A stretch of DNA of 64,000 nt from NCBI GenBank assembly GCA_947372105.1, contig CANBSH010000004.1:1-64000 (forward strand), given 5' to 3'. Every line of letters starts with the position of its first letter. The first letter of the stretch is position 1. Position numbers and translations under genes: made by a program. This document shows, piece after piece, positions 37,570 through 47,436 of this stretch. Origin of the DNA: Chitinophagaceae bacterium. Lineage in GTDB: Bacteria; Bacteroidota; Bacteroidia; Chitinophagales; Chitinophagaceae. Under the pieces are notes generated by a model. That model worked only from the letters and a program-made list of their open reading frames with translations, was not told where the DNA came from and searched no databases.

Positions 37570-38583
37570 ATGATTGATTTTAGATCAGATACCGTTACCC
37601 GTCCTACCCCAGCAATGTTGGCTTTTATGCAACAAGCCCCTGTGGGTGATGATGTTTTTGGAGATGACCCCACTGTGAATGCACTGGAAGCTAAAACTGC
37701 CCAGATGTTTGGGATGGAAGCTGGTTTATTTTGCCCTAGTGGTACTATGACCAATCAATTGGCTATCAAAACCCATACTCAGGCAGGAGATGAGGTTATT
37801 TGTGAGGAATTATCTCATATTTATCAATACGAAGGCGGCGGCATTGCTTTTAATTCAGGCTGTTCAGTGAAATTATTAAATGGAAATCGCGGCAGAATAA
37901 CAGCAGACCAAGTTCAAGCTGGAATTAATCCCGAAGATGTACATAAGCCTATTACATCGCTAGTAAGCCTAGAAAATACTTGTAACAGAGGTGGTGGCGC
38001 TTGTTACGAATGGGCGGAAATGCAAGCGATACAAAAAGTGACACAAGCTAATAACTTACCCTTGCATTTGGATGGTGCTAGAATTTTCAATGCTATTGTA
38101 TTTAAAAAAGAAGACCCTCGTGAATACGGAACCATTTTTGATTCTATTTCTATTTGTTTGAGCAAAGGATTAGGTGCTCCAATAGGAAGTGTTTTATTAG
38201 GCAATCTAGCCTTTATAAAAAAAGCGAGACGTTGGAGAAAAGTATTTGGTGGTGGTATGCGTCAAGCAGGCTATATAGCAGCTGCAGGAATATATGCTTT
38301 AGATCATCACATAGAAAGATTAGCAGAAGATCATCGTAAAGCGCTTCTTATAAAAGAGGCTTTATTAAAAAAAGACTTTGTTTCGGAAGTGTTACCAGTT
38401 GAAACTAATATTGTGATTGCACATATTCAAGGAAAATATACTGCAGCCGGTTTAGTACAAGCGTTAAAAGAAAAAAATATTTTAAGTATTGCGATGTCCC
38501 CCACGCAAGTTAGATTTGTTTTGCATTTAGACATCAGCGATGACCAATTAAGCCAAACATTGGAAGTCCTACAAAGCTTATAA
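37570..38583 (+). CDS. ltaE: Low-specificity L-threonine aldolase
   Basis: 337 residues from the ATG at 37570 ([16 protein letters not shown] is the family N terminus); a GTG at 37513 would add a non-homologous leader. PLP-lysine motif [16 protein letters not shown] (about 196-211), with [11 protein letters not shown] upstream supplying the pyridine-N aspartate. It cleaves threonine or allo-threonine to glycine and acetaldehyde. Followed 22 bp later by pgi. Confidence 0.92.
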   Translation: MIDFRSDTVTRPTPAMLAFMQQAPVGDDVFGDDPTVNALEAKTAQMFGMEAGLFCPSGTMTNQLAIKTHTQAGDEVICEELSHIYQYEGGGIAFNSGCSVKLLNGNRGRITADQVQAGINPEDVHKPITSLVSLENTCNRGGGACYEWAEMQAIQKVTQANNLPLHLDGARIFNAIVFKKEDPREYGTIFDSISICLSKGLGAPIGSVLLGNLAFIKKARRWRKVFGGGMRQAGYIAAAGIYALDHHIERLAEDHRKALLIKEALLKKDFVSEVLPVETNIVIAHIQGKYTAAGLVQALKEKNILSIAMSPTQVRFVLHLDISDDQLSQTLEVLQSL

Positions 38584-38587
38584 AAGC

Positions 38588-38594
38588 AAAGGAG
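38588..38594 (+). promoter_or_regulatory. Shine-Dalgarno-like sequence before pgi
   Basis: AAAGGAG lies 11 nt before the ATG at 38606. This is unusual here: most genes in the window have A/T-rich leaders with no anti-SD complement. It supports the upstream of the two candidate pgi starts. Confidence 0.4.
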
Positions 38595-38605
38595 AAATTA
38601 TAATT

Positions 38606-40261
38606 ATGTTAGAAAGAATGAATCCTACCACCACTCAAGCGTGGTTTGTATTAAAGAAACATTTTGAAGAAGAGATGAGTCGCAAGCATATGAAAGATTT
38701 GTTTGCGAATGACCCTAAACGTTTTGAGCAATATTCGATTCATACTCCAGAACTCTTATTTGATTATTCAAAAAATATCATCACAGATAAGACCATGCAA
38801 TTATTATTGCAATTAGCAGAAGAATGTGGATTATCTAAAGCTATAGATGCTCAGTTTGTAGGAAATGCAATTAATGAAACCGAAAACAGATCTGTATTAC
38901 ATACAGCTCTTCGTAATTTTAGTGGCTCCCCTGTTTATGTAAATGAAAAAGATGTGATGCCGGAAATTCAAGGCGTCTTAAGACAAATGAAAACTTTTTG
39001 TCACTCTATACACAGTGGCGAACATGTTGGTTATACTGGTAAAAATATTAACACTATTGTTAATATTGGAATTGGAGGAAGCGACTTAGGTCCCGTGATG
39101 GTGACAGAAGCTTTAAAACCTTATTGGGTAGACGGTATGCAAGTATATTTTGTAAGTAATGTAGATGGCACACATATTGCAGAAACCTTAAAAAAAGTAA
39201 ATGCTGAAGAAACATTATTCTTAATCGCTTCTAAAACTTTTACCACACAAGAAACTATGACCAATGCGCATACCGCACGTTCTTGGTTTATAGAAAAAGC
39301 ATTAGATGAAAAGCATGTAGCAACTCATTTTGTAGCATTAAGCACCAATGAAAAAGAAGTTAATGCATTTGGAATTAGCAGTAAAAATATGTTTGAGTTT
39401 TGGGATTGGGTAGGTGGAAGATATTCTTTATGGAGTGCTATTGGTTTATCCATTGCATTAACAATTGGCTATGACAATTTTGAATCCTTATTAAAAGGAG
39501 CACATGACGCAGACAATCATTTTAAAAATACTGCTGCCGACAAAAATATTCCTATCATCATGGCTTTATTAGGCATTTGGTACACTAACTTTTTTGGAGC
39601 ACAAAGTGAAGCTATACTACCCTATGATCAATACATGCATCGATTTGCAGCATATTTTCAACAAGGAAATATGGAAAGCAATGGCAAATACATTGACCGA
39701 AAAGGAACTGCAGTCAACTATGCCACTGGCCCTGTGATTTGGGGAGAACCTGGCACCAATGGACAACATGCATTTTATCAACTTATTCACCAAGGTACTT
39801 TGGTGATTCCTTGTGATTTTATCGCACCTGCCAAGAGTCATAATCCTATTGGCGATCATCATGATAAATTATTAAGTAATTATTTTGCACAAACCGAAGC
39901 ATTACTAAACGGAAAAACAAATACTGAAGTAGTAGAAGAATTAAAAGCGGCTAAAAAAACAACTAAAGAAATTGAAAAATTAGCTCCTTTCAAAGTGTTC
40001 GCAGGCAATAAGCCTACAAATTCTTTTTTATTGAAACAATTAACACCCTCCACACTAGGATATTTAATTGCTACCTACGAACATAAAATATTTACACAAG
40101 GTGTTATTTGGAATATTTTTAGCTATGATCAATGGGGTGTTGAATTAGGAAAACAATTAGCTAATAAAATTTTACCCGAATTAGCAGATAACCAAGATGT
40201 AAATACGCATGATAGTTCTACTAATGGATTGATGAATCAATATAAAAAATGGAGGAACTAG
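38606..40261 (+). CDS. pgi: Glucose-6-phosphate isomerase
   Basis: 551 residues, standard bacterial/eukaryal PGI length. The substrate loop is [18 protein letters not shown] (about 151-168), [13 protein letters not shown] at about 209-221, [17 protein letters not shown] near 270, [12 protein letters not shown] with the catalytic Glu, and the histidine in [12 protein letters not shown]. It interconverts glucose-6-phosphate and fructose-6-phosphate. The 3' end overlaps the GNAT gene by 13 bp. Confidence 0.97.
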   Translation: MLERMNPTTTQAWFVLKKHFEEEMSRKHMKDLFANDPKRFEQYSIHTPELLFDYSKNIITDKTMQLLLQLAEECGLSKAIDAQFVGNAINETENRSVLHTALRNFSGSPVYVNEKDVMPEIQGVLRQMKTFCHSIHSGEHVGYTGKNINTIVNIGIGGSDLGPVMVTEALKPYWVDGMQVYFVSNVDGTHIAETLKKVNAEETLFLIASKTFTTQETMTNAHTARSWFIEKALDEKHVATHFVALSTNEKEVNAFGISSKNMFEFWDWVGGRYSLWSAIGLSIALTIGYDNFESLLKGAHDADNHFKNTAADKNIPIIMALLGIWYTNFFGAQSEAILPYDQYMHRFAAYFQQGNMESNGKYIDRKGTAVNYATGPVIWGEPGTNGQHAFYQLIHQGTLVIPCDFIAPAKSHNPIGDHHDKLLSNYFAQTEALLNGKTNTEVVEELKAAKKTTKEIEKLAPFKVFAGNKPTNSFLLKQLTPSTLGYLIATYEHKIFTQGVIWNIFSYDQWGVELGKQLANKILPELADNQDVNTHDSSTNGLMNQYKKWRN

Positions 40262-40764
40262 TTTTGGAAAATACAATACAAATAAGAAATATTCAAATTA
40301 AAGATAACGCTGCCATCGCGAAAGTGATTAGAGGTGCTTTAACAGAATTTGGTGCGAACAAACCTGGCACCGTTTATTATGACGACAGCACAGATCATTT
40401 ATTTGAATTATTTCAAGTGCCTAGAGCAGTCTATTTTATTGCAGAAAAAGAGGGTGAGGTTTTGGGAGGTGGCGGCATCTACCCTACGCAAGCTTTACCC
40501 GACGGGACTTGTGAATTAGTCAAATTATATTTGCATAAGGATGCACGTGGTACTGGCTTAGGCAAACAGCTTTTATTAAAGTCCATGGATTGGGCTAAGA
40601 ATAATGGCTATACACAAGTATACTTGGAGTCCATGCCTGAATTATCTAAAGCAGTTTCCATTTATGAAAATGTAGGATTCAAAAGAATCAATCAACCACT
40701 AGGAAATAGTGGTCATTGTGGATGTGATATCTGGATGGTAAAAGATTTAGCAGAAATAGTTTAA
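40249..40764 (+). CDS. GNAT family N-acetyltransferase
   Basis: 171 residues of a single GNAT fold. Motif A is [20 protein letters not shown] (about 86-105), with the acetyl-CoA pyrophosphate loop RGTGLG; motif B is near [21 protein letters not shown]. Substrate unknown. The ATG at 40249 lies inside pgi (ATGGAGGAACTAG), implying translational coupling to it. Confidence 0.85.
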   Translation: MEELVLENTIQIRNIQIKDNAAIAKVIRGALTEFGANKPGTVYYDDSTDHLFELFQVPRAVYFIAEKEGEVLGGGGIYPTQALPDGTCELVKLYLHKDARGTGLGKQLLLKSMDWAKNNGYTQVYLESMPELSKAVSIYENVGFKRINQPLGNSGHCGCDIWMVKDLAEIV

Positions 40765-40799
40765 ATAGAAATATTTACTACACTAATACATTTCCCTGA

Positions 40800-41330
40800 T
40801 TACCATTTTTCTACTTCTTCTCCGCTTAAATTATCTCCGGCACTTGCAGGCGTATCTTTAGCTTCTAAAGGTTTCTTTTCTTGAATAGTGGAAGGATCCA
40901 TATCTGGCTCCACTTCTTCCACAACAGGAGTCGTATCTATTGGCGCAGTTTCATTAGAAGCTATTACTGAAGATGTTTCCAAGGAAGTTTCTGATGAAGT
41001 ATCTGAAGTAGAGGTACCCCCTTCATATGAATTCTCATTTTCGTCATGATTGAATGCATCAAAATCAAAGTCGGGCATTAAATCGGTTTTTACAAAATCA
41101 ATAGCTTCATTTAAAGCCTTAATGAATTTATTAAAATCTTCTTTATATACAAATACTTTATGACGATCATACCCATTGTTATCAAATCGTTTTCTACTTT
41201 CTGTAATAGTTAAAAAATAATCTTGGCCACGTGTGGCTCTCACATCAAAAAAATAGGTTCTTCTTTTCCCAGCACGAATACGGGTACTGTATACACTTTC
41301 TATTTTTTGTTCATTGTTTTCGTAATTCAC
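40800..41330 (-). CDS. DUF3276 (PUR-type nucleic-acid-binding) protein
   Basis: 176 residues, probably starting at GTG 41330, since no suitable ATG exists. Residues 10-95 form a PUR repeat-like domain: VYSTRIRAGKRRTYFFDVRA, then DYFLTITESRKRFD, then YKEDFNKFIKALNEAIDF. Related Bacteroidota proteins bind single-stranded DNA/RNA and form PUR-alpha-type dimers. The last 75 residues are an acidic, Ser/Thr-rich, low-complexity tail. It stands downstream of the ABC exporter gene. Confidence 0.82.
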   Translation of the reverse strand: MNYENNEQKIESVYSTRIRAGKRRTYFFDVRATRGQDYFLTITESRKRFDNNGYDRHKVFVYKEDFNKFIKALNEAIDFVKTDLMPDFDFDAFNHDENENSYEGGTSTSDTSSETSLETSSVIASNETAPIDTTPVVEEVEPDMDPSTIQEKKPLEAKDTPASAGDNLSGEEVEKW

Positions 41331-41437
41331 GGCATCTACATTTTAATTATTAACAATTATTCTTAAAAATATATAAAATGTAATTAAAAATAAAAAATAT
41401 TACCCCCTTATATTGAATAAAATGGGGAAAACACCCC

Positions 41438-43258
41438 TTAGGAATGTGCGTCTTGGGTTTGCTGAATTTGATATAATTCGGCATACAAGCCATTTTTAGC
41501 TAACAAACTTTCGTGTGTACCCATTTCTGCAATACGGCCTTCCTCTAAATAAATGATAAGGTCAAAATTGAAACTATAAAAGATTCTGTGGGTAATAAAC
41601 AAAGCCGTTTTGTCCCCCATTTCTAGGGTCAAATTGGATAAAATAGTTTGTTCTGTTGTAGCATCTACCGCACTCAAACAATCATCAAAAATATACATAG
41701 AAGGCTTCTTAATAAGTGATCTTGCTATAGCCACTCTTTGCTTTTGTCCTCCACTTAAAGTGGTACCTCTTTCCCCCACTAAGGTATTAAATTGTTGATT
41801 TAATTGTTGTATTTCATTAAAGACATGTGCTGTTTTAGTTGCATCAACCATAGCATCGTATCCTACTAAATCATATAATCCAAATTGAACATTATTTTCG
41901 ATGGTATCACTAAATAAGAATACATCTTGTTGCACATAACCAATTGACTTTCTAACATGCTGTGTCTGGATATCTTTAATATCATTGCCGTCAAAAAAAA
42001 TAGATCCGCTATTTGTATCATACATTCTATTTAATAATTGGGCTATGGTACTTTTTCCTGATCCTGTTTTACCTAAGATCAACACTTTTTGTCCCGATTT
42101 TATAGTTACATCAAAATCAACCAAAGCTTTAATGCCTGAATGTGGATATTCAAAACAAACATTTTTAAATTCAATTCCTCCTTTTAAAACTGGAGAAATA
42201 GCATCTTTTTTACTTTGTATATTAGGTACAATAGATAAAAATTCATTTAATCTTTTTTGAGATGCAGCTGCTCTTTGAATCATGCTAGCAGTCCAACCAA
42301 TGGCACTCACAGGAAAAGTTAGCATATTAATATAAATCACGAACTCCACAACAGTGCCCACTTTGCTTGGATCATGATAGGCTTGTAATCCCCCTAAATA
42401 GATTGTCAATAAGGTACTTAACCCAATCATCAAAGCCATTGTGGGTGCATAAAACGCTTCTACCTTAGCTAAACTCACTGCATTTTTACGATACAACTCA
42501 CTATTGGTTTTAAAAAAACCAAGCATCGCTTTTTCTTGTACAAATGATTTTATGACTCTAATGCCCGAATAAGATTCCTGAGCATTCGTAGTGAGATTAG
42601 ATAATTGACCTTGTATTTCTTCACTCTTTTTATTAATAACACTATTAACAATATAAATACTAATGGCAAGAATTGGAAGTGGGGATAAAACATATAAACT
42701 CAAAACTATATCCTTACTAAACATATTATACAAACAAAAGCCAATGAGTGAAATCAAATTGATCAAATACATTAAAGAAGGGCCTGTATACATTCTTACT
42801 CTACTCACATCTTCGGTGATACGACTCATTAAATCACCCGTACTATGCGTTTTATAAAATTCGGTATCTAATTTTTGGTAATGTGCATACACTTGATTTT
42901 TTTGATCAAATTCAATATGTCGACTCATAACAATAATGGTCTGACGCATAAAGAACATAAACACCCCTCTTATAATGGCTAATAATAATATAGTTATGCT
43001 GCAAAAAGTCACAATCCAACTAAAGCTAAATTTGAAATGACTGCTTAATTGATCAATTCCCTGTAGGATGTATTCACTATGTATGGTATTTGCTGGGGCA
43101 GCTCCAGGTAATTTTGCTTGAACCATCCCTACTACATATCCCGTGATTTGAGGGGCTAAAACAGCCAAATAGTTGGTAGCTATTACCAACAAGATTCCAA
43201 GAAAAAATCGAACCCTATATTTCCAAAAAAAGACATTTAATGCTGCTAGTTCTTTCAC
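41438..43258 (-). CDS. ABC exporter (fused permease/ATPase)
   Basis: 606 residues starting at GTG 43258 (an in-frame TAA lies immediately upstream and the next in-frame Met is about 43 residues in). A type-1 exporter membrane domain with six helices covers about 20-320, with TAQAESYSGIRVIKSF-like coupling sequence NAQESYSGIRVIKSF. The ATPase domain has Walker A LILGKTGSGKSTIAQLL, signature TTLSGGQKQRVAIAR and Walker B SMYIFDDCLSAVD. It resembles MsbA/LmrA-type half-transporters working as dimers; substrate unknown. Confidence 0.9.
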   Translation of the reverse strand: MKELAALNVFFWKYRVRFFLGILLVIATNYLAVLAPQITGYVVGMVQAKLPGAAPANTIHSEYILQGIDQLSSHFKFSFSWIVTFCSITILLLAIIRGVFMFFMRQTIIVMSRHIEFDQKNQVYAHYQKLDTEFYKTHSTGDLMSRITEDVSRVRMYTGPSLMYLINLISLIGFCLYNMFSKDIVLSLYVLSPLPILAISIYIVNSVINKKSEEIQGQLSNLTTNAQESYSGIRVIKSFVQEKAMLGFFKTNSELYRKNAVSLAKVEAFYAPTMALMIGLSTLLTIYLGGLQAYHDPSKVGTVVEFVIYINMLTFPVSAIGWTASMIQRAAASQKRLNEFLSIVPNIQSKKDAISPVLKGGIEFKNVCFEYPHSGIKALVDFDVTIKSGQKVLILGKTGSGKSTIAQLLNRMYDTNSGSIFFDGNDIKDIQTQHVRKSIGYVQQDVFLFSDTIENNVQFGLYDLVGYDAMVDATKTAHVFNEIQQLNQQFNTLVGERGTTLSGGQKQRVAIARSLIKKPSMYIFDDCLSAVDATTEQTILSNLTLEMGDKTALFITHRIFYSFNFDLIIYLEEGRIAEMGTHESLLAKNGLYAELYQIQQTQDAHS

Positions 43259-43370
43259 TTATCCCATTTTTGTAAAGATACATGGTAGTCAATAAATTAG
43301 GAGATTTGTTTAACCACATAAAAAGCAAGTATTTTTTGCATATTTGGGTTTCCCTTACTACATTTGCCGC

Positions 43371-43458
43371 GGAGAGTTGGCAGAGCGGTCGAATGCGGCA
43401 GTCTTGAAAACTGTTGACTGTAACAGGTCCTGGGGTTCGAATCCCTAACTCTCCGCCA
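43371..43458 (+). tRNA. tRNA-Ser (UGA)
   Basis: The acceptor stem GGAGAGT (43371-43377) pairs with ACTCTCC (43448-43454), followed by discriminator G and an encoded CCA (43456-43458). The anticodon loop CTTGAAA has TGA at 43405-43407. The T-arm reads GGTTCGAATCC, and a long variable arm is present as in type II serine tRNAs. Reads UCA codons and related wobble codons. Confidence 0.95.
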
Positions 43459-43468
43459 ATAAGTTGAA

Positions 43469-43495
43469 AACCTGGCATTTATGCCGGGTTTTTTT
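43469..43495 (+). terminator. Terminator of tRNA-Ser
   Basis: AACCTGGCAT (43469-43478) pairs with ATGCCGGGTT (43481-43490) with one T-G wobble, then a T-run. The flanks AGTTGAAAACC and GGGTTTTTTTATG recur, inverted, 70 bp downstream. Confidence 0.8.
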
Positions 43496-43537
43496 ATGGA
43501 TTTATAGGAACCAAGCTTGCTTGAGAGACTAGAAATT

Positions 43538-43579
43538 CATAAAAAAACCCTAAACCGCATAGCGGTTGGTTTTCAACTC
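43538..43579 (-). terminator. Facing terminator with shared flanks
   Basis: On the minus strand, AGTTGAAAACC, then AACCGC-TAT-GCGGTT, then GGGTTTTTTTATG: a hairpin followed by seven T. It is positioned to stop transcription of the pirin gene. The outer sequence equals the flanks of the tRNA-Ser terminator. Confidence 0.65.
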
Positions 43580-43625
43580 ATTGGTCCCCCACTCAAGGGG
43601 AAGCAGGAACGAAGTGATGGCAATC
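43580..43625. repeat. Short intergenic repeat-like segment
   Basis: CCCCC-ACTCAA-GGGG is followed by AAGCAGGAACGAAGTGATGG and CAATCTC. Read in reverse this resembles the GATTGC...CTTCGTTCCT... type of small dispersed repeat seen between genes in several bacterial genomes. Only one copy is in the window, so repeat status is inferred from memory, not shown. Confidence 0.35.
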
Positions 43626-43648
43626 TCTTTATTTAGAATTTTACTTTG

Positions 43649-44521
43649 CTAATCCTCCAGCACCCCAAATTTTCCATTTTCGTAATCCTCAAATGCTTGA
43701 ACAATTTCCGCTCTTGTATTCATTACAAAAGGGCCATGAGGAGCAATGGGTTCATTGATAGGTTCCCCACTTAAAATAAGCACAACCGATTTTTCGGTGG
43801 CTTGTATTGTAAAATCAGTGCCTTCGTTTTTAAATAATAAGAAATGATCTAAAGGCACATCTTCTGTTTGATTTACTAAAATATTCCCTTCAATCACTAT
43901 TAAAGCAGTATTAAAATGAGCAGGGAAACTCAAATTGGCACTACCCCCTTTTTCTAACTTTACATTAAATAAATTCACAGGAGTAAATGTACTAGCAGCC
44001 CCTTTTTGATCATATTGAGTACCCGCAATTAATTCAATAAATCCATTATCCACTTGAACTTTGGGAATATCTAAATTTGAAATAGCTTGATATTTAGGGG
44101 TAGACATTTTATCCTTTGCAGGTAAATTCACCCATAACTGTACCATTTGAAAATCACCTCCTGTTGCACAAAAGCTTTCGGCATGGTATTCTTTATGTAA
44201 CACCCCAGATGCTGCAGTCATCCATTGTACATCCCCTTCGTGAATTTCACCCCCTCCGCCTGCACTATCATGATGAGCTACACTTCCTTTATAAGCAATA
44301 GTCACTGTTTCAAAACCACGATGCGGATGCACTCCCACTCCTTTAGGTTTTCCTGTAGGAGGAAAATGATATTTAGAAGCATAGTCCAACATAATGAATG
44401 GATCCATTCTTTGCATGGTAAGGCCATAGCCACTTGGAATAAAGTTATGTACTCTAAATCCATCCCCTACAAAATGAGGTTGCCTTGGGGCCAACACCAT
44501 TTCAATTTGTTTGACTGACAT
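43649..44521 (-). CDS. Pirin family protein
   Basis: 290 residues, two cupin domains. The N-terminal cupin has GVHPHRGFETVTIAYKGSVAHHDS and the metal-binding histidines plus Glu in EIHEGDVQWMTAASGVLHKEYH. The C-terminal cupin (about 175-290) lacks most metal ligands, as is usual. Bacterial pirins include quercetin-2,3-dioxygenase activity; the physiological role is uncertain. It lies downstream of the small lipoprotein gene on the same strand. Confidence 0.92.
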   Translation of the reverse strand: MSVKQIEMVLAPRQPHFVGDGFRVHNFIPSGYGLTMQRMDPFIMLDYASKYHFPPTGKPKGVGVHPHRGFETVTIAYKGSVAHHDSAGGGGEIHEGDVQWMTAASGVLHKEYHAESFCATGGDFQMVQLWVNLPAKDKMSTPKYQAISNLDIPKVQVDNGFIELIAGTQYDQKGAASTFTPVNLFNVKLEKGGSANLSFPAHFNTALIVIEGNILVNQTEDVPLDHFLLFKNEGTDFTIQATEKSVVLILSGEPINEPIAPHGPFVMNTRAEIVQAFEDYENGKFGVLED

Positions 44522-44544
44522 AAAAAGAAATAAGAATAAAAAAA

Positions 44545-45126
44545 CTAGTTACTGTACTTGCTCAAATAGCTATTCCAAAATCCAATAAAAATGGACGCTT
44601 TGTTGCGCAAAGTCAAATTACCAGATTCAAGTATTAAACCTGAATTAAAATTGGCATTACGTTTTGCTTGACCATCCAATTCTAAATCAACAAATTTTAT
44701 AGTTGAATCAGAAGGATTATATTGAATGTGATTAATAAAAGTACGGTAAGTAAAAGTTAAAGTATCTGTGATTTGAACATGCACACTATCTAAATCGTTC
44801 ATATTACCTGGACTCTTTGGATAAATGATATTTAAAGAATCTAAATAGGCTAAACCATTTTTATCATTTGGATTTTTGATAGATCTGATGATAATAGAAT
44901 CTGCAAATTTTAACACTCCCGGATTGATAGAATCTTTAGCATTGAATACAAATTCAGGCATCATATAAGTAATGCTACGAGACCATTTTCCAATAAATTT
45001 ATCTCTTACTTCAGCAGTAATCATACGCTTATTGTAAGCATAATCTAATTCATACACCACCGACTTATTACAAGCAGTGGATAAAACTAAAACCATTATA
45101 CATATATAACCTACTATAACTCTCAT
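44545..45126 (-). CDS. Lipoprotein of unknown function
   Basis: 193 residues with a lipoprotein signal (GYICIMVLVLSTAC, Cys19). The rest alternates short beta strands and polar turns (SITYMMPEFVFNAKD, FADSIIIRSIKNPNDKNG, LTFTYRTFINHIQYNPSDST, GLILESGNLTLRNK). I do not recognise a domain. It is 23 bp upstream of the pirin gene on the same strand, probably co-transcribed. Confidence 0.65.
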   Translation of the reverse strand: MRVIVGYICIMVLVLSTACNKSVVYELDYAYNKRMITAEVRDKFIGKWSRSITYMMPEFVFNAKDSINPGVLKFADSIIIRSIKNPNDKNGLAYLDSLNIIYPKSPGNMNDLDSVHVQITDTLTFTYRTFINHIQYNPSDSTIKFVDLELDGQAKRNANFNSGLILESGNLTLRNKASIFIGFWNSYLSKYSN

Positions 45127-45233
45127 AGAATCAATTTAAATTAGGAACATAAAGATAGATAATTTATTAAAGTGTACCACCTTTTAAAATGAAAATATTA
45201 AATAAATTTAGAATATATAAGGGAGATTTTCTA

Positions 45234-47342
45234 TCAACTTTTCTTCTCTTCTAACTTTTGGACGGCAATTAAATCGGTCAATGCCACATTCATAGGTAAT
45301 TGTCCTATTTGCACTATGGCTCTTTTACCCTTAAAACCGATGACCTCACCCACTTGATAATTCTTTTTCAATTTTACCATCATACCCACTTCAATGGGTT
45401 GTGAAAGTTCTTTATACTGTTTGTCCACTTTTTTGGCCAATTTATTAATCACAATCGCATCATTCTTTTTAAATAACAAATGATACAAATTTTTCATAAC
45501 CTCCTCCTTCTTATCCGCTTTTTTCCAATCCAATGCAATTTGACGCAATTTGCGTTCCATGTCTTTCAAATAAGCAAACTTATCTTCGGCTATTTTATTT
45601 TGCTCTCTTAGTAAATTGATTTGTTGAATATGTTTTTCCTTATGGAGCGTTTTTTGAAGATCCATATTTAAAACTTCATTTTCCTTTATTTTCTTATGCA
45701 ATTCTTTTCTTTCTATTTGAACTAATTGCAAATCCTGCTCAGTTCTATTCAATAATTTATCTAATTCAAAATGATGACTATCCACCAACTTTCGCGCGCG
45801 ATTGATTAAATTTTTTGGAAGACCAATACGTTCAGCAATAGCAAAAGTATATGAACTACCTGGTTTGCCTATTACTAATTGATACAAAGGTTCCAATTTC
45901 ACTTCATCAAATTGCATGGCACCGTTTACAATCCCTTTATTATGATTCGCCATTACTTTTAAATTCAAATAATGGGTGGTCACAATTCCCTGTGCATGTC
46001 GGTGAGATAATTCTTCTAAAATAACTTCTGCAAAAGCGCCTCCTAAATGAGGATCACTTCCACTTCCTAATTCATCAATAAAAAATAAGGTTTTACCATT
46101 CGCATTTTCTATGAAATGCTTCATGTGCTTTAAATGACTGGAATAAGTACTTAATTCGAAAGCTAAATTTTGTGTATCTCCTAATTGAATAAATAACTGC
46201 TTATAAATTCCCATTTTTGAATCGGGATGCACTGGTACCAATAAACCACTTTGCAACATGACTTGATTGAGCCCTAAAGTTTTCATGGAGACCGTTTTCC
46301 CCCCTGCATTGGGTCCACTTATAATTAAAATTCTAGATTCATCATCTAATTCAATATCAATAGGTATGGTTTTTTTACCTGAAGTTTTATTATAGATATA
46401 AAGTAAGGGGTGATACGCTTGTATTAAATGAGAAGTTGCCGTATTCGCCACCTCGGGTAATTGACCATTCATTTCAATTGCCAATAAGGACTTGGCTTTG
46501 ACATAATCAAATAAGCCTACTATTTTCAAATAATCCTTTAATAAAGAGGAATAAGGAGATAATTGAGCGGTTAATTGTCTTAGCACCCTTTGCACTTCCT
46601 TTTCTTCTTCTTGTTCTAAACTATACAGCTCATTATTTAATTCAATAGTTTCCTCCGGTTCAATAAAAGCAGTTTTACGACTATCACTTTCCCCATGTAA
46701 AAAACCTTTCACTTGTCTCTTATATTCCGAAAATACTGCCACCACTCTTCGGCCATTACTGAAGCTCTCGTCAATATCTGCAGTATATCCAGATTTTGCT
46801 AAACGACTCACTACCTTCTCAAATATGCGTCTTAGTTGTTGTCGTTTTTTATACAACTGCATTCTGATATATGCTAAATCCTCTGAAGCGTTATCTTTTA
46901 CCAAGCCTCTATCATCAATGATCACATCCATGGATTCTATGATATTCTTTTCAAAGTAAGTATCATGAAGTATTAAACATAAATTAGGGTACGCACTTCT
47001 TCTTTCTTCATCAAACCATTTAAAAACCTGCTCCATGTGCACCATCAACCTTCGAATTAACAACCACTGCTCGCCCGTCAATTGTGCTCCTGGAATTCCT
47101 AATAAATGAACATCTTTACGAATATCCAATACAAAATCGGAAGGAAAGTATTGATTCGCCGATTTTATGTATTTATACTCCTGCGTTTGCAATAAAGCTG
47201 TTTGAATGTACTTTAAATGCGTATGGATACGCATGTCCTCTAGCCATTCCTTCCCCATATTAGTTTGGCAATAATTCAATAAAATAGTAATAATTTTATC
47301 AAACTCTAATTGAACCAGGGCATTTTCAGGATATAATTTCAT
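45234..47342 (-). CDS. MutS2-like ATPase lacking the Smr domain
   Basis: 702 residues. The clamp/core regions (about 1-310) precede the MutS ATPase domain with Walker A LIISGPNAGGKTVSMKTLG (about 333-351), Walker B TLFFIDELGSGSDPHLGGA and the PGSSYTFAIAERIGLP segment. A coiled coil (about 520-610) follows, then a small beta domain (VGMMVKLKKNYQVGEVIGFKG). The Smr nuclease domain that ends canonical MutS2 is absent: the reading frame stops 60 residues after the coiled coil. MutS2 proteins act on recombination intermediates or on collided ribosomes; an Smr-less form could not cut nucleic acid by that domain. Confidence 0.88.
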   Translation of the reverse strand: MKLYPENALVQLEFDKIITILLNYCQTNMGKEWLEDMRIHTHLKYIQTALLQTQEYKYIKSANQYFPSDFVLDIRKDVHLLGIPGAQLTGEQWLLIRRLMVHMEQVFKWFDEERRSAYPNLCLILHDTYFEKNIIESMDVIIDDRGLVKDNASEDLAYIRMQLYKKRQQLRRIFEKVVSRLAKSGYTADIDESFSNGRRVVAVFSEYKRQVKGFLHGESDSRKTAFIEPEETIELNNELYSLEQEEEKEVQRVLRQLTAQLSPYSSLLKDYLKIVGLFDYVKAKSLLAIEMNGQLPEVANTATSHLIQAYHPLLYIYNKTSGKKTIPIDIELDDESRILIISGPNAGGKTVSMKTLGLNQVMLQSGLLVPVHPDSKMGIYKQLFIQLGDTQNLAFELSTYSSHLKHMKHFIENANGKTLFFIDELGSGSDPHLGGAFAEVILEELSHRHAQGIVTTHYLNLKVMANHNKGIVNGAMQFDEVKLEPLYQLVIGKPGSSYTFAIAERIGLPKNLINRARKLVDSHHFELDKLLNRTEQDLQLVQIERKELHKKIKENEVLNMDLQKTLHKEKHIQQINLLREQNKIAEDKFAYLKDMERKLRQIALDWKKADKKEEVMKNLYHLLFKKNDAIVINKLAKKVDKQYKELSQPIEVGMMVKLKKNYQVGEVIGFKGKRAIVQIGQLPMNVALTDLIAVQKLEEKKS

Positions 47343-47436
47343 TGGGATAGATAGGGAGCAAAATTAATCAAATTAAGTGGAATCTGCATTGAACCAATTA
47401 GCTTAATTATTGTTATATATGGAGTAAACAATTAAC

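Noticed and set aside
41424-41437. GGGG-AAAACA-CCCC hairpin at the end of the ABC exporter gene
   Set aside because: A four-pair stem is too short to support a terminator call.
43215-43478. An 87-codon minus-strand ORF containing ELGIRTPGPVTVNSFQD
   Set aside because: It is the antisense reading of tRNA-Ser; this kind of false protein is a known annotation artefact from tRNA genes.
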